Positions 36,502 to 45,039 of a DNA stretch of 64,000 bases are shown here, piece after piece. A program made the translations under genes and the position numbers. The stretch spans positions 1-64,000 of the forward strand of contig NZ_WMII01000005.1 of NCBI RefSeq assembly GCF_009711265.1, given 5' to 3'. This stretch comes from Paracoccus shanxieyensis. Lineage in GTDB: Bacteria > Pseudomonadota > Alphaproteobacteria > Rhodobacterales > Rhodobacteraceae. Each line of letters begins with the position of its first letter. Within the stretch, counting starts at the first letter, position 1. The notes under the pieces were generated by a model. It did no database searches and was not told the DNA's origin. It saw only the letters and a program-made list of their open reading frames with translations.

Positions 36502-37404
36502 TCAGCGGCTGGTGCCCCAGCGGATCACGGTACGCTTTTCAAGCTGCCGGAACAGCACGTTTTCCACCAGCAGCCCCAGCAGGATCACCATGATCAGCCC
36601 CGCGAACACGCGGTCGGTGTAAAGCTCGTTGCGGTTTTGGAAGATATACCAGCCAAGACCGCCCTTGCCGGAAGACGCGCCGAAGACCAGCTCTGCCGCA
36701 ATCAGCGTTCGCCATGCGAACGCCCAGCCGATCTTCAGCCCGGCGATGATCGACGGCAGCGCCGCCGGCACAAGGATCAGCAGCACATAGCGCAGGCCCC
36801 GCAGCCCATAGTTCCGCCCGGCCATCCGCAAGGTTTCCGGCACGCCGGTGAACCCGGTATACATGTTCAGCGCCAGCGGCCACAGCACAGAATGCACCAG
36901 CACAAAGATCAGGCTGTTTGGCCCAAGGCCGAACCATAACAGCGCCAAAGGCAACAGCGCGATCGGCGGCAGCGGGTTCAGCATGGATGTCAGTGTCGAC
37001 AACAAATCGCGCCCGATCTGCGTCGATACCGCAAGTGTCGTCAGCACGAAGGCCAGCACGACCCCCGCAGCATAGCCCTTCAGAAGGACGTTCAGCGAAT
37101 TGATCGTGCGTTCCGGGATGATGCCGCTGGAGATGTCCTGAAAAAACGCCCGCAGCGTCTGGCTGAAGGATGGCAGCAAAAGATCATTGCCTTGCCAGCG
37201 CGCCAATATTTCCCACAGCAGCGCCAGCGCGATCAGAATCAGCCCTTTGCGCAGCCAGGCGAACTGCCACAACCGCCGGTGCAGCGGCAGTGGCGCCTGA
37301 GCCGCAGACCGCGCCAAGGGTTCCAGCGGGCGTTCGTATTCGGGCCGGACCGGCGGTTCCGCTCGGGCAGGGGAAGGCATGTCGAAGCCCAGAATGTCGG
37401 TCAT
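36502..37404 (-). CDS. ssuC: Sulfonate/nitrate/taurine-type ABC transporter permease (SsuC-like)
   Basis: A 300-residue inner-membrane permease with about six helices after a polar N-terminal extension of roughly 50 residues. The ATPase-docking loop is AGRNYGLRGLRYVLLILVPAALP, and ALPSIIAGLKIGWAFAWRTLIAAE is typical of the SsuC/TauC group. Its start overlaps the ssuB stop (ATGA). It completes the transporter encoded from 39354 leftwards. Confidence 0.84.
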   Translation of the reverse strand: MTDILGFDMPSPARAEPPVRPEYERPLEPLARSAAQAPLPLHRRLWQFAWLRKGLILIALALLWEILARWQGNDLLLPSFSQTLRAFFQDISSGIIPERTINSLNVLLKGYAAGVVLAFVLTTLAVSTQIGRDLLSTLTSMLNPLPPIALLPLALLWFGLGPNSLIFVLVHSVLWPLALNMYTGFTGVPETLRMAGRNYGLRGLRYVLLILVPAALPSIIAGLKIGWAFAWRTLIAAELVFGASSGKGGLGWYIFQNRNELYTDRVFAGLIMVILLGLLVENVLFRQLEKRTVIRWGTSR

Positions 37405-38264
37405 TGCCTGTCCTTGCCGTCATGGGCGTCGCCGTCTTCAAACAGCAAGCTGTGAATCCGGTTTGCCGCCGCTTGAAAATCCGGGCTGCCGCCGCTGTGC
37501 AGACCCCATGCATGACTGTTGATTTCCGCCCGCATCCGTCCCGGATGCGGCGACAGCAGCGCAATGCGGTTTCCGACGATCAGCGCCTCTTCGATGGAAT
37601 GGGTCACGAACAGCAGGGTGAAACGCACATCTTCCCACAGCGCCAGCAGCTCTTCCTGCATGCGCCGACGGGTCAGCGCATCAAGCGCGGCAAAGGGTTC
37701 GTCCATCAGCAGCACGCGCGGTTCCATCGCCAGCGCACGGGCGATTGCGACGCGCTGCTTCATGCCGCCCGACAGTGTATGCGGATAGGCATCCGCGAAC
37801 CGGGTCAGCCCGACCTTTTCCAGATAATGCGCGGCGCGTTCGCTGGCCTCTTTCCGGCCCAGCCGCCCCGAGATCCGCAGCGGAAAGGCCACGTTTTCGC
37901 GCACCGTCTTCCATGGCGGCAACTGGTCGAATTCCTGAAACACCGCCACCCGGTCCGGTCCCGGCCCACGCACCGGCTTGCCTTCCAGCAGGATCCGCCC
38001 TTCGCGCGGGGTGACGAAGCCGCCGACCGCCTTCAGCAGGGTCGATTTCCCGCAGCCGGATGCGCCAAGCAGGATGAACCGGTCGGCCTCCCATATGTCG
38101 AAGCTGACATTCTGCGTCGCCCGCACCACACGTCCGGGCGCGCGGTATTCCAGCGTCACCCCGTCCACGCAAAGCAGCGGCGGGGGCAGCGCGGTGCGGT
38201 CCCCCCTGGCGCCGACCGCCGCGGCGCCCCGAGTTGATGCTTCGGATAATGTCATGCCGTCCAT
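37401..38264 (-). CDS. ssuB: Sulfonate/nitrate/taurine-type ABC transporter ATP-binding protein (SsuB-like)
   Basis: A 287-residue ATPase: Walker A LLGASGCGKSTLL, Q-loop VFQEFDQLPPW, signature [16 protein letters not shown], Walker B VLLMDEPFAALDALTR and H-loop FVTHSIEEAL. About 35 residues before the core are unusual, and a start three codons further in (MTLSEAST) is equally possible. The gene lies 40 bases after the binding-protein gene and overlaps ssuC. Confidence 0.85.
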   Translation of the reverse strand: MDGMTLSEASTRGAAAVGARGDRTALPPPLLCVDGVTLEYRAPGRVVRATQNVSFDIWEADRFILLGASGCGKSTLLKAVGGFVTPREGRILLEGKPVRGPGPDRVAVFQEFDQLPPWKTVRENVAFPLRISGRLGRKEASERAAHYLEKVGLTRFADAYPHTLSGGMKQRVAIARALAMEPRVLLMDEPFAALDALTRRRMQEELLALWEDVRFTLLFVTHSIEEALIVGNRIALLSPHPGRMRAEINSHAWGLHSGGSPDFQAAANRIHSLLFEDGDAHDGKDRQ

Positions 38265-38304
38265 GCGTCCGCCCCCACCGTCCTTCCTGTCCGCCCGCCG
38301 GTCG

Positions 38305-39354
38305 TCAGCTGCCGCCCGCCCCGCCATAGGCTTCGGGGAAAAAGTAATCCTGCCAAGAGCTTGCCTTGTTCTTCAAGACGCCCAGCTTGGCCAGTTCCGA
38401 GGCATAGGCAAAGGTGTTCTGCGGCACGATGGTGAAGTGGTTTTCGGGGTCGTCGATGATCTGTTGCACCAGTTCCAGCGGCAGTTTGGAATTCTGCTGG
38501 CGGATGAACACCTCGGCCGCCTCGGCCTTGTTCGCGTTGATCCAATCCGCCGCCTCGGCCAGTGCCGCGTAGAAGGCCGCGTAGGTCTTGGGATTTTCGT
38601 CGTGAAAGGCGCTTGTGCTGTAAAGCACGTTGAACGTCGCCGGGCCGCCCAGAATGTCATAGGAACTGATGACCTTGTGGACGGCCTGATTGCCCGCCAG
38701 CGCCTGATAATAGAACGGCGCCGAGGAAAAATGCGAATTGACCTCGGTTCCGCCGGAAATCAGCGCGGCGGTCGCATCCGGGTGCGGCAGGCTGATGGAA
38801 ATCGCGTCCAGTTTCTGGAATTCGTCCGGGCCGAACAGCTTGGCTGCCTCGATCTGCAGGGTGCGCGACTGGAACCCGACCCCGGCCGCCGGGACGGCGA
38901 TCCGGTCGTTCGGGCCGAAATCCTTCAGCGTGTGGATGTCGGGATTGGTGGTGATCAGATAGTTCGGCAGCGACCCCAGCGCGGCGACCAGTTTCACGTC
39001 CTGTTTTCCGCGCGTGCGGTCCCACATCGTCAGCGCGGGCGGCACGCCCGCCGAGACGACATCAAGATTATTGGCCAGAAGCGCCTCATTCATGGCCGTC
39101 GCCCCCGAGATCTGGGCCCATTCGACCGTGATGTCGATGCCGGCATCCTTGCCGTGCTTTTCGATCAGATGCTGGTCGCGCACCACGTCAAGGACCAGAT
39201 AGGCGATCCCGAATTGCTGGGCGAGCCGGATCCTGCCTTCCGCCGCCGCCTGTCCGGGCGACATTGCGGCAATCATCGCCGTCGCCACGGACAGCGCGGG
39301 CAACAGACGGCAAAGGAACCCGGACCGGGCGACCAAAACATTATCTGCCGTCAT
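38305..39354 (-). CDS. ssuA: Sulfonate/nitrate/taurine-type ABC transporter substrate-binding protein (SsuA-like)
   Basis: A 349-residue periplasmic binding protein (NMT1/SsuA family) with a signal peptide ending near SPGQAAAEG. The mature region starts RIRLAQQFGIAYLVLDVV and contains NNLDVVSAGVPPALTMW and AVPAAGVGFQSRTLQIEA, typical of aliphatic sulfonate, nitrate or taurine binders. The start at MTADNVLVARSGF is chosen over an in-frame stretch of 26 codons that lacks coding character. The ligand is inferred from the SsuD-like neighbour. Confidence 0.83.
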   Translation of the reverse strand: MTADNVLVARSGFLCRLLPALSVATAMIAAMSPGQAAAEGRIRLAQQFGIAYLVLDVVRDQHLIEKHGKDAGIDITVEWAQISGATAMNEALLANNLDVVSAGVPPALTMWDRTRGKQDVKLVAALGSLPNYLITTNPDIHTLKDFGPNDRIAVPAAGVGFQSRTLQIEAAKLFGPDEFQKLDAISISLPHPDATAALISGGTEVNSHFSSAPFYYQALAGNQAVHKVISSYDILGGPATFNVLYSTSAFHDENPKTYAAFYAALAEAADWINANKAEAAEVFIRQQNSKLPLELVQQIIDDPENHFTIVPQNTFAYASELAKLGVLKNKASSWQDYFFPEAYGGAGGS

Positions 39355-39666
39355 GAAACATCCTTTTGCGCTGCGGCCACCGCTGTTTTGGCGGCAGACA
39401 TATCCGGGTATCGGCCCAAGCGCCGGGGGCACGCAGGCATCACATTCGGCGAAGGATGCTTATCACGACCAAGTTTATCAATATTACGCGGCCTGCGTTT
39501 TTCGCCGCCTGACGACATGCTGCGACTATCAAACCGGACAAAATCAGAAATCTGTTCTCGGCAAGCCGATCCCCCGGCCTTCGATTCGCCGGAAGGCGAC
39601 AGCGCCGCGCCTGCCGTCTGATCGCCGCGTCGTCAGCAGACCATCGGCGCATTCCGGCAATCCGGT
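39355..39666. other. Upstream region of the ssuABC-like operon
   Basis: About 310 bases between the ssuA start and the DeoR-type stop codon, both on the minus strand. An AT-rich patch at about 39458-39488 (TTATCACGACCAAGTTTATC and the following AATATT) is the best place for the transport operon promoter. A CysB or Cbl-type site cannot be recognised by eye. No gene was seen. Confidence 0.4.
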
Positions 39667-40419
39667 TCAATCGGCCAGATGCAACGTCCCGCGCGGAATC
39701 GAGATGGCTTCCCCGGACCGATCGACGACAAGATGGTCGATCTCATCGATCCGGCAAATGCCGACGCGGCTTTCGATGCCGATCTTGCTGGAATGGCACA
39801 GCATCACGCATTCCTTGGATCGCCGCATCATCGCGCGGGCGATTTCCGCCTCATGCAATTCATAGTCCGAAGCGCCGCGTGCAAGGTGCAGACCCACCGG
39901 AGAGATGACGGCGAAATCGCCATGGAAGCGGTCGATCTCGGACAGGGTAAGCTCACCATAGGTCGCGGGCACGTCTGTATGGGGGCGCCCACCCAGCAGC
40001 AGCGTTTCGGTATCGCGGCCGCCGGCGATGATCTGAGCGATCTCGATCGAGTTGGTGATGACCCTGATATTGCCCCGCGCCGCAAGATGGCGCGCAAAGG
40101 CGATGGTCGTGGTGCCAGCGTCGATGAAACAGGTAGATCCTTGCGGGACCAGATCGCAGGCCGCCCGTCCAATCGCATCTTTCTGTTCGGCGAATTGCTC
40201 CAGCCGCAACGAAAAGGGCGGCTCGGGATCTATGCCGGTGATGGCGGGGACCGCACCGCCATGAACGCGCCGCAGATGACCGCTCTGCTCCATCTCCATC
40301 AGATCGCGCCGCGCGGTTTCGCGAGAAATCCCGAAGGTTTCTGCAAGCTCGACCGTTGAAACCTTGCTGTCCAGCGTCAGCTTTTCCAGGATCTTTGCCT
40401 GCCGTTCGTGTGACCACAT
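39667..40419 (-). CDS. DeoR-family transcriptional regulator
   Basis: A 250-residue regulator with an N-terminal DeoR helix-turn-helix (STVELAETFGISRETARRDL, about residues 20-39, then LRRVHGGAVP) and a C-terminal sugar-phosphate-sensor domain (FIDAGTTTIAFARHLA, VITNSIEIAQII and LLLGGRPHTD). DeoR regulators usually sense a phosphorylated intermediate, which suits the kinase-containing operon it faces. The start at MWSHERQAKILEKL has GGAG nearby. It is divergent from the operon at 40660. Confidence 0.88.
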   Translation of the reverse strand: MWSHERQAKILEKLTLDSKVSTVELAETFGISRETARRDLMEMEQSGHLRRVHGGAVPAITGIDPEPPFSLRLEQFAEQKDAIGRAACDLVPQGSTCFIDAGTTTIAFARHLAARGNIRVITNSIEIAQIIAGGRDTETLLLGGRPHTDVPATYGELTLSEIDRFHGDFAVISPVGLHLARGASDYELHEAEIARAMMRRSKECVMLCHSSKIGIESRVGICRIDEIDHLVVDRSGEAISIPRGTLHLAD

Positions 40420-40491
40420 GCGATTCTCCGTTCCATCTTTCGGATACGCAGAAAGCAGGCGCAAATCCACATAAACACGCCAAAAATCTGC

Positions 40492-40553
40492 ATTTGCATG
40501 AATATTAATGTCAAATTCGCTGATTATTCGACCAGATCGCACCAATATTTATG
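40492..40553. promoter_or_regulatory. Operator-like repeats between the DeoR-type gene and the divergent operon
   Basis: ATTTGCAT at 40492-40499 faces ATGTCAAAT at 40508-40516, an imperfect inverted repeat in AT-rich DNA. AATATTAATG (40501-40510) recurs as AATATTTATG at 40544-40553. Both lie in the 240-base divergent gap, a plausible binding region for the DeoR-type protein. Confidence 0.45.
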
Positions 40554-40659
40554 CAGGAAAGTGCTTTTACTTGGATTTCCGCGGCGGAGCCCAAGAATTT
40601 CGTACAGTCCGCGCATTGGACGGGACCATTCTTGCCGAAAGACCCCGAAGGCGCAGGAC

Positions 40660-41466
40660 ATGGCAGACACATCCACCCATCCCCTGATGACAGAACAGCA
40701 GTTTGCAGCCGACGCAGCCGATGCGGCGCGGGCCATTGCCCTGAAATATTTCCGCAGCGGCCTGACGGTCGAGGATAAGGAAGACAGTTCCCCGGTGACG
40801 GTGACGGTGGCGGACCGCGGGATCGAGGCGTTCCTGCGCCAGCGCATCACCGAGACATTCCCCCGGCACGGCATCTTTGGCGAGGAAGAGGCCCCGATCA
40901 ATCTGGACAGCGACCATATCTGGATCGTCGATCCGATAGACGGAACCAAGTCTTTCGTGACCGGCCATCCGCTGTTCGGCGGGCTGATGGCGCTTTTGAA
41001 GAACGGCGAGCCGTGCCTTGGCCAGATCGACATGCCGGCGATCGATGAACGCTGGCAGGGCGCACAAGGCACGCCCACGACATTCAATGGCGCGCCCTGC
41101 CGCACCAGCGCCTGCCGCGATCTGAAATCGGCTTTTGCCTATACCACCGATCCGCTGCTGTTCACCGGACCTTCGGCGGCGGCGTTCGACGCGCTGCGGC
41201 GCAGCGTCCGGCTGATCCGGTTCGGGGGCGATTGCTACAATTACGGCCTGCTGGCCTCGGGTCATTGCGATCTGGTGCTGGAGATCGGGCTGCAACCCTA
41301 TGACTACCTGCCCGTCGTCCAGATCGTCAAAGGCGCGGGCGGGGTCATTACCGACTGGTCGGGCCAACCGCTTGGCATCGACTCGGCGGGTGACGTGCTG
41401 GCCTCGGCCACGCCGCAACTGCATGCGGCGATGCTGGAACGGCTGGCAGGATGCGCCGCCGCCTGA
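40660..41466 (+). CDS. Inositol monophosphatase-family phosphatase (HisN-like)
   Basis: A 268-residue magnesium-dependent phosphatase of the IMPase superfamily. Metal and catalytic motifs: GIFGEEEAP (about 72-79), WIVDPIDGTKSFVTG (Asp 91 and Asp 94) and LQPYDYLPVVQIVKGAGG. The DPIDGTKSF form and ligand region are like those of HisN-type histidinol phosphatases, but it heads an uptake operon with kinases and an amidase, so a catabolic phosphate ester is also possible. The start at MADTSTHPLMTEQ follows GCAGGA closely. Confidence 0.82.
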   Translation: MADTSTHPLMTEQQFAADAADAARAIALKYFRSGLTVEDKEDSSPVTVTVADRGIEAFLRQRITETFPRHGIFGEEEAPINLDSDHIWIVDPIDGTKSFVTGHPLFGGLMALLKNGEPCLGQIDMPAIDERWQGAQGTPTTFNGAPCRTSACRDLKSAFAYTTDPLLFTGPSAAAFDALRRSVRLIRFGGDCYNYGLLASGHCDLVLEIGLQPYDYLPVVQIVKGAGGVITDWSGQPLGIDSAGDVLASATPQLHAAMLERLAGCAAA

Positions 41467-41518
41467 ACAACGACAACGAGGTGCAAAAAGCATCCGTTCC
41501 CCAACAAGGAGAGGTTAC

Positions 41519-43096
41519 ATGATCAACAGACGCAACTTCCTGAACTATGCGGCGCTGGCCGGTGCGGGTTTCGCCGCGCCGCGCATCAATGCCGATTTCT
41601 TCTTCAGCCCCGCGATGGCCCAGACGCTGAAGCCCATCGTCTTCCTGTCGGCCGAAAACATCACCGGCAACTGGGACCCGACCGCGCATACCACGCTGTC
41701 GCAGACGAACATCGAAGGCTTCGTCATGGGCTATCTTACCCGCGCGCCCATGCGCCCCGAAAAACCCGACGAAACCGTCTATGAACTGGCGACCGAGATC
41801 ACCGAGCTTGACGCGTTCCGCCTGCAGATCAAGCTGCGCGAGGGCGTGACCTTCCATGACGGCCACCCCTTCACCGCAGCCGACGTGAAGGCGACCTTTG
41901 AATATGGCGCAAAGCTGGACCGTCCAAAGCAGGTCTATCCCGGCCCCGAAACCACCTTCGAGGTGACCACCCCCGACGATTTCACCGTGATCGTCGACAC
42001 GACCAAGGGTGGCTATGGCGCCAGCCTGTTCATCTTTCTTGCCTCGTATCTGCCGATCCTGTCGGCCAAGGATGTCGCGGCCGGACCGGGCGGCCCGCTG
42101 ACGCAGCGCCTGAACGGCACGGGCCCCTTCAAATTCGTCGAGCAGCGCGGCAACGACACCGTGATGGAGGCGTTCCCCGCATATTTCAAAGGCGCCCCCA
42201 CGGTTCCGGGCGTCACCTTCTCGTTCGTGGGCGACGCCACGACGCGGATGCTGTCGCTGATGAACGGTCAGGCCGATGTCATCGAACGGCTGGAGCCCGA
42301 GCAGGTCGAGACGCTGCAAGCCGAAGAAGGCATCAAGCTGTCGCGTCTGGTATCGGTGGAAAACAAGTATCTGTGGTTCCGCTGCTCGAAACCGCCGTTC
42401 AACGACTGGCGCGTCCGCAAGGCCGCCTGCCATGCCATCGACCGCGCCATGATCATGGAGGTGATGGGCAGCGCGGGCGAGGCCTCGACGAACTTCGTGT
42501 CGCCGATCAAGTTCGGCTATATCGATCTGGACAATTATCCCGAATACAACCCCGAAGAATGCCAGCGCCTGCTGGCCGAAGCCGGATATCCCAATGGCGA
42601 GGGGCTGCCCGAGATCGAATATATCACCTCGACCGGCTTCTATCCCAAGACCAAGGAATACGGCGAAGTCATCACCGCGCTGATGCAGGAACAGGGCTTC
42701 AATGTCGTCTTGAACGTCATGGAGGTCGCGGCCTGGAACGAGCGGCTTTATGACCGTCCCGGCGGCGGCCCCGGCCATATGGTCGATTGCGGCTGGTCCA
42801 CCGGCTCGCCGGAACCCGATCTGGTGCTGCGCACGCATTTCCACTCGACCTCGAAACGCATCTGCGGGATCGAGGATCCCGAAATCGACGCCGCACTGGA
42901 CGCCGAACGCAACGCGCCCTCGCTGGAGGAACGCAAGGTCTCGCTGCAGACGAACCTGATGCCGATGCTTGCCGACAAGGTGCCGGCGCTGTCGCTGTTC
43001 ACCTCGGTGCTGATCCACGGGATGCGCGCGGATCTGGAGGGGCTGTTCATCTATCCCGACGGCCAGTCCGACGCGTCCAAGGCCGTCATGGGGTAA
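41519..43096 (+). CDS. Peptide/nickel-type (family 5) ABC transporter substrate-binding protein
   Basis: A 525-residue periplasmic binding protein of the DppA/OppA family. The N-terminus has a twin-arginine signal (INRRNFLNYAALAGAGFAAP, cleavage near PAMAQ), so it is likely exported folded by Tat. LREGVTFHDGHPFTAADVKA and the following NGTGPFKFVE are family hallmarks. AGGAGAGG lies just before the ATG. The ligand is unknown. Family 5 binders take peptides, but also opines, glutathione and other compounds. A hairpin follows the gene. Confidence 0.88.
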   Translation: MINRRNFLNYAALAGAGFAAPRINADFFFSPAMAQTLKPIVFLSAENITGNWDPTAHTTLSQTNIEGFVMGYLTRAPMRPEKPDETVYELATEITELDAFRLQIKLREGVTFHDGHPFTAADVKATFEYGAKLDRPKQVYPGPETTFEVTTPDDFTVIVDTTKGGYGASLFIFLASYLPILSAKDVAAGPGGPLTQRLNGTGPFKFVEQRGNDTVMEAFPAYFKGAPTVPGVTFSFVGDATTRMLSLMNGQADVIERLEPEQVETLQAEEGIKLSRLVSVENKYLWFRCSKPPFNDWRVRKAACHAIDRAMIMEVMGSAGEASTNFVSPIKFGYIDLDNYPEYNPEECQRLLAEAGYPNGEGLPEIEYITSTGFYPKTKEYGEVITALMQEQGFNVVLNVMEVAAWNERLYDRPGGGPGHMVDCGWSTGSPEPDLVLRTHFHSTSKRICGIEDPEIDAALDAERNAPSLEERKVSLQTNLMPMLADKVPALSLFTSVLIHGMRADLEGLFIYPDGQSDASKAVMG

Positions 43097-43103
43097 GCCA
43101 ATC

Positions 43104-43124
43104 GGGGGTGCGGTCCGCGCCCCC
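43104..43124 (+). promoter_or_regulatory. Intercistronic hairpin after the family 5 binding-protein gene
   Basis: GGGGGTGCG (43104-43112), GTC, CGCGCCCCC (43116-43124): nine-base stem with one T-G pair, eight bases past the stop and 27 before the permease start. It probably stabilises the binding-protein message. Confidence 0.6.
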
Positions 43125-43150
43125 GCCAGCTATTCAAGCAGGAGGGTCGC

Positions 43151-44131
43151 ATGTTCGTCCTCAGGTTTCTTATGCGGCGCCTCGCGCAAGGCGCGCTGAT
43201 CGTCTTTCTGGTCTCGGCGTTGATCTTTACCCTGCTGCGCGTCGTGCCGGGTGATCCGGTGCGCCTGATGGCAGGCGGGATGGCCCCCGAGGCGCTGATC
43301 GAACAGATCGCCACCGACATGGGCCTGCGCGACCCGATCTATGTGCAGTTCGGCCGCTATATGGGCGGCGTGGTGCAGGGCGATCTGGGTCAGTCCTTCG
43401 TGCGCCCCGCATCGGGTGCTGCCGTGGGCGGGGCCAGTTTCGACGACAGCACGCGGGGCGAACGTGCGCGGGTGCTGACGCTGATCGCGGATGCAGCGCC
43501 CATGACGATCCAGCTTGCGCTTCTTGCGATGGTCTTTGCGCTGGTGATCGCCATTCCCATCGGCGTCGCGGGCGGCCTGAACCCCGGCAGGTGGCCGGAC
43601 AGGATGGCGCTTTACCTCAGTTCGGTCTTTGTCAGCCTGCCGAATTTCTGGCTTGGGATCGTGCTGGCCTTGCTGCTGTCGGTAAAGCTGAAGCTGGTGC
43701 CCGCCATCGGCTATCAGGGCTTTGCTTATACCATCCTGCCCGCATTGGTGCTGGCGATCGAAATGGCGCCCTTCATCATCCGCACCCTGACCGTTTCCGT
43801 GGCCAATGTGATGGGCCAGAACTTCATCGACATCGCCCGTGTCCGGGGGCTGTCACGCAACCAGATCGTGTTCCGGCACGGGCTGAAAAACTCGGCCGTG
43901 CCGCTTCTGAACCTGCTTGGCGTGCAGTTCTCGATGCTGCTTGGCGGTGTGTTGGTGGTCGAGTTCATCTTTGATTATCCCGGTCTGGGCCTTCTGACGA
44001 TCAACGCCGTGATGCGGCGTGATTTCCCGCTGATTCAGGGCATCGCCATCGTCACCGCCGCCGCTTTCGTGCTGATCAATATCGTCGTGGACCTTGCCGC
44101 CACGGCCATCGACCCGAGGCTGGAATACTGA
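43151..44131 (+). CDS. Peptide-type ABC transporter permease (DppB family)
   Basis: A 326-residue permease with about six helices. FLMRRLAQGALIVFLVSALI and LLRVVPGDPVRLM are typical N-terminal DppB segments, and DIARVRGLSRNQIVFRHGLKN is the ATPase-docking loop. An extra 20 or so polar residues (about 80-105, GGASFDDSTRGERAR) sit in the periplasmic part. Its stop overlaps the next start (ATGA-type). Confidence 0.88.
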   Translation: MFVLRFLMRRLAQGALIVFLVSALIFTLLRVVPGDPVRLMAGGMAPEALIEQIATDMGLRDPIYVQFGRYMGGVVQGDLGQSFVRPASGAAVGGASFDDSTRGERARVLTLIADAAPMTIQLALLAMVFALVIAIPIGVAGGLNPGRWPDRMALYLSSVFVSLPNFWLGIVLALLLSVKLKLVPAIGYQGFAYTILPALVLAIEMAPFIIRTLTVSVANVMGQNFIDIARVRGLSRNQIVFRHGLKNSAVPLLNLLGVQFSMLLGGVLVVEFIFDYPGLGLLTINAVMRRDFPLIQGIAIVTAAAFVLINIVVDLAATAIDPRLEY

Positions 44132-45039
44132 TGAGCATCATGGACATTCCCGCACAGGCGGCCCCGAAAACCGCCGTGAAGATTTCGTCCCGCATCTGGC
44201 GGCTGGCGCTGGCCTCGACCGAGTTCCGCATCGGCATGGTCGTGTTCCTGCTGCTGCTGGCCGCCGCGATCCTGTATCCCGAGATCAGCGGCATCGACCC
44301 GACCAAGATGAGCATCCGCGAGAAACTTCTGCCCCCGCTTTTCATGGGTGAGGGGTGGTCCTGGGCGCACCCGCTTGGCACCGACCAACTGGGCCGCGAC
44401 ATGCTGGCCCGCACGCTGGTCGGCCTGCGCTATTCGCTGCTGATCGGGGTTTCGACGACGGTGCTGATGCTGCTGGTCGGCGCGCTGATCGGGCTGTTTG
44501 CGGGCTATTACGGCAAGACCATCGACACGGTGCTGATGCGGATCACCGATGCGCAGCTGTCGATCCCGATGATCATCCTTGCAATCACCATTCTTGGCGT
44601 GTCGCGGCCGACAATCCCGTCGATCATCCTTGTGCTGGGGCTGGCAGGCTGGCCGGTCTATGCCCGCGTCATGCGGTCCAACATCATGGCCGAACGCAAA
44701 AAAGAATATGTGCGCGGCGCGATGGTGCTGGGGGCGACCGATTTCCGCATCATGTTCACGCTGCTCTTGCCGCTGGTGCTGCCGCCGATGGCCTTTGTCG
44801 CGGTTCTGGACATCGCCCGGATGATGATCTTTGAAAGCGTGCTGGGCTTTCTTGGCCTTGGGGTGCAGCCGCCGACGCCGACCTTTGGCAACATCATCTC
44901 GGACGGGCGGAAATACATCATGAACGCATGGTGGATCGCGACCATGCCGGGGGTCTTTCTGTTCCTGACGCTGACCAGCATCAACCTGATGGGGGCCTCG
45001 CTGGAGCGTGCCCGCAACACGATCTACGGAGGCGCCTGA
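44131..45039 (+). CDS. Peptide-type ABC transporter permease (DppC family)
   Basis: A 302-residue permease of the DppC type: HPLGTDQLGRDMLARTLVGL after the first helix, the docking loop around YVRGAMVLGATDFRIMFTLL, and FLGLGVQPPTPTFGNIISDG in the C-terminal part. It pairs with the DppB-type protein to form the channel. It overlaps the fused ATPase gene by one base (TGATG). Confidence 0.89.
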   Translation: MSIMDIPAQAAPKTAVKISSRIWRLALASTEFRIGMVVFLLLLAAAILYPEISGIDPTKMSIREKLLPPLFMGEGWSWAHPLGTDQLGRDMLARTLVGLRYSLLIGVSTTVLMLLVGALIGLFAGYYGKTIDTVLMRITDAQLSIPMIILAITILGVSRPTIPSIILVLGLAGWPVYARVMRSNIMAERKKEYVRGAMVLGATDFRIMFTLLLPLVLPPMAFVAVLDIARMMIFESVLGFLGLGVQPPTPTFGNIISDGRKYIMNAWWIATMPGVFLFLTLTSINLMGASLERARNTIYGGA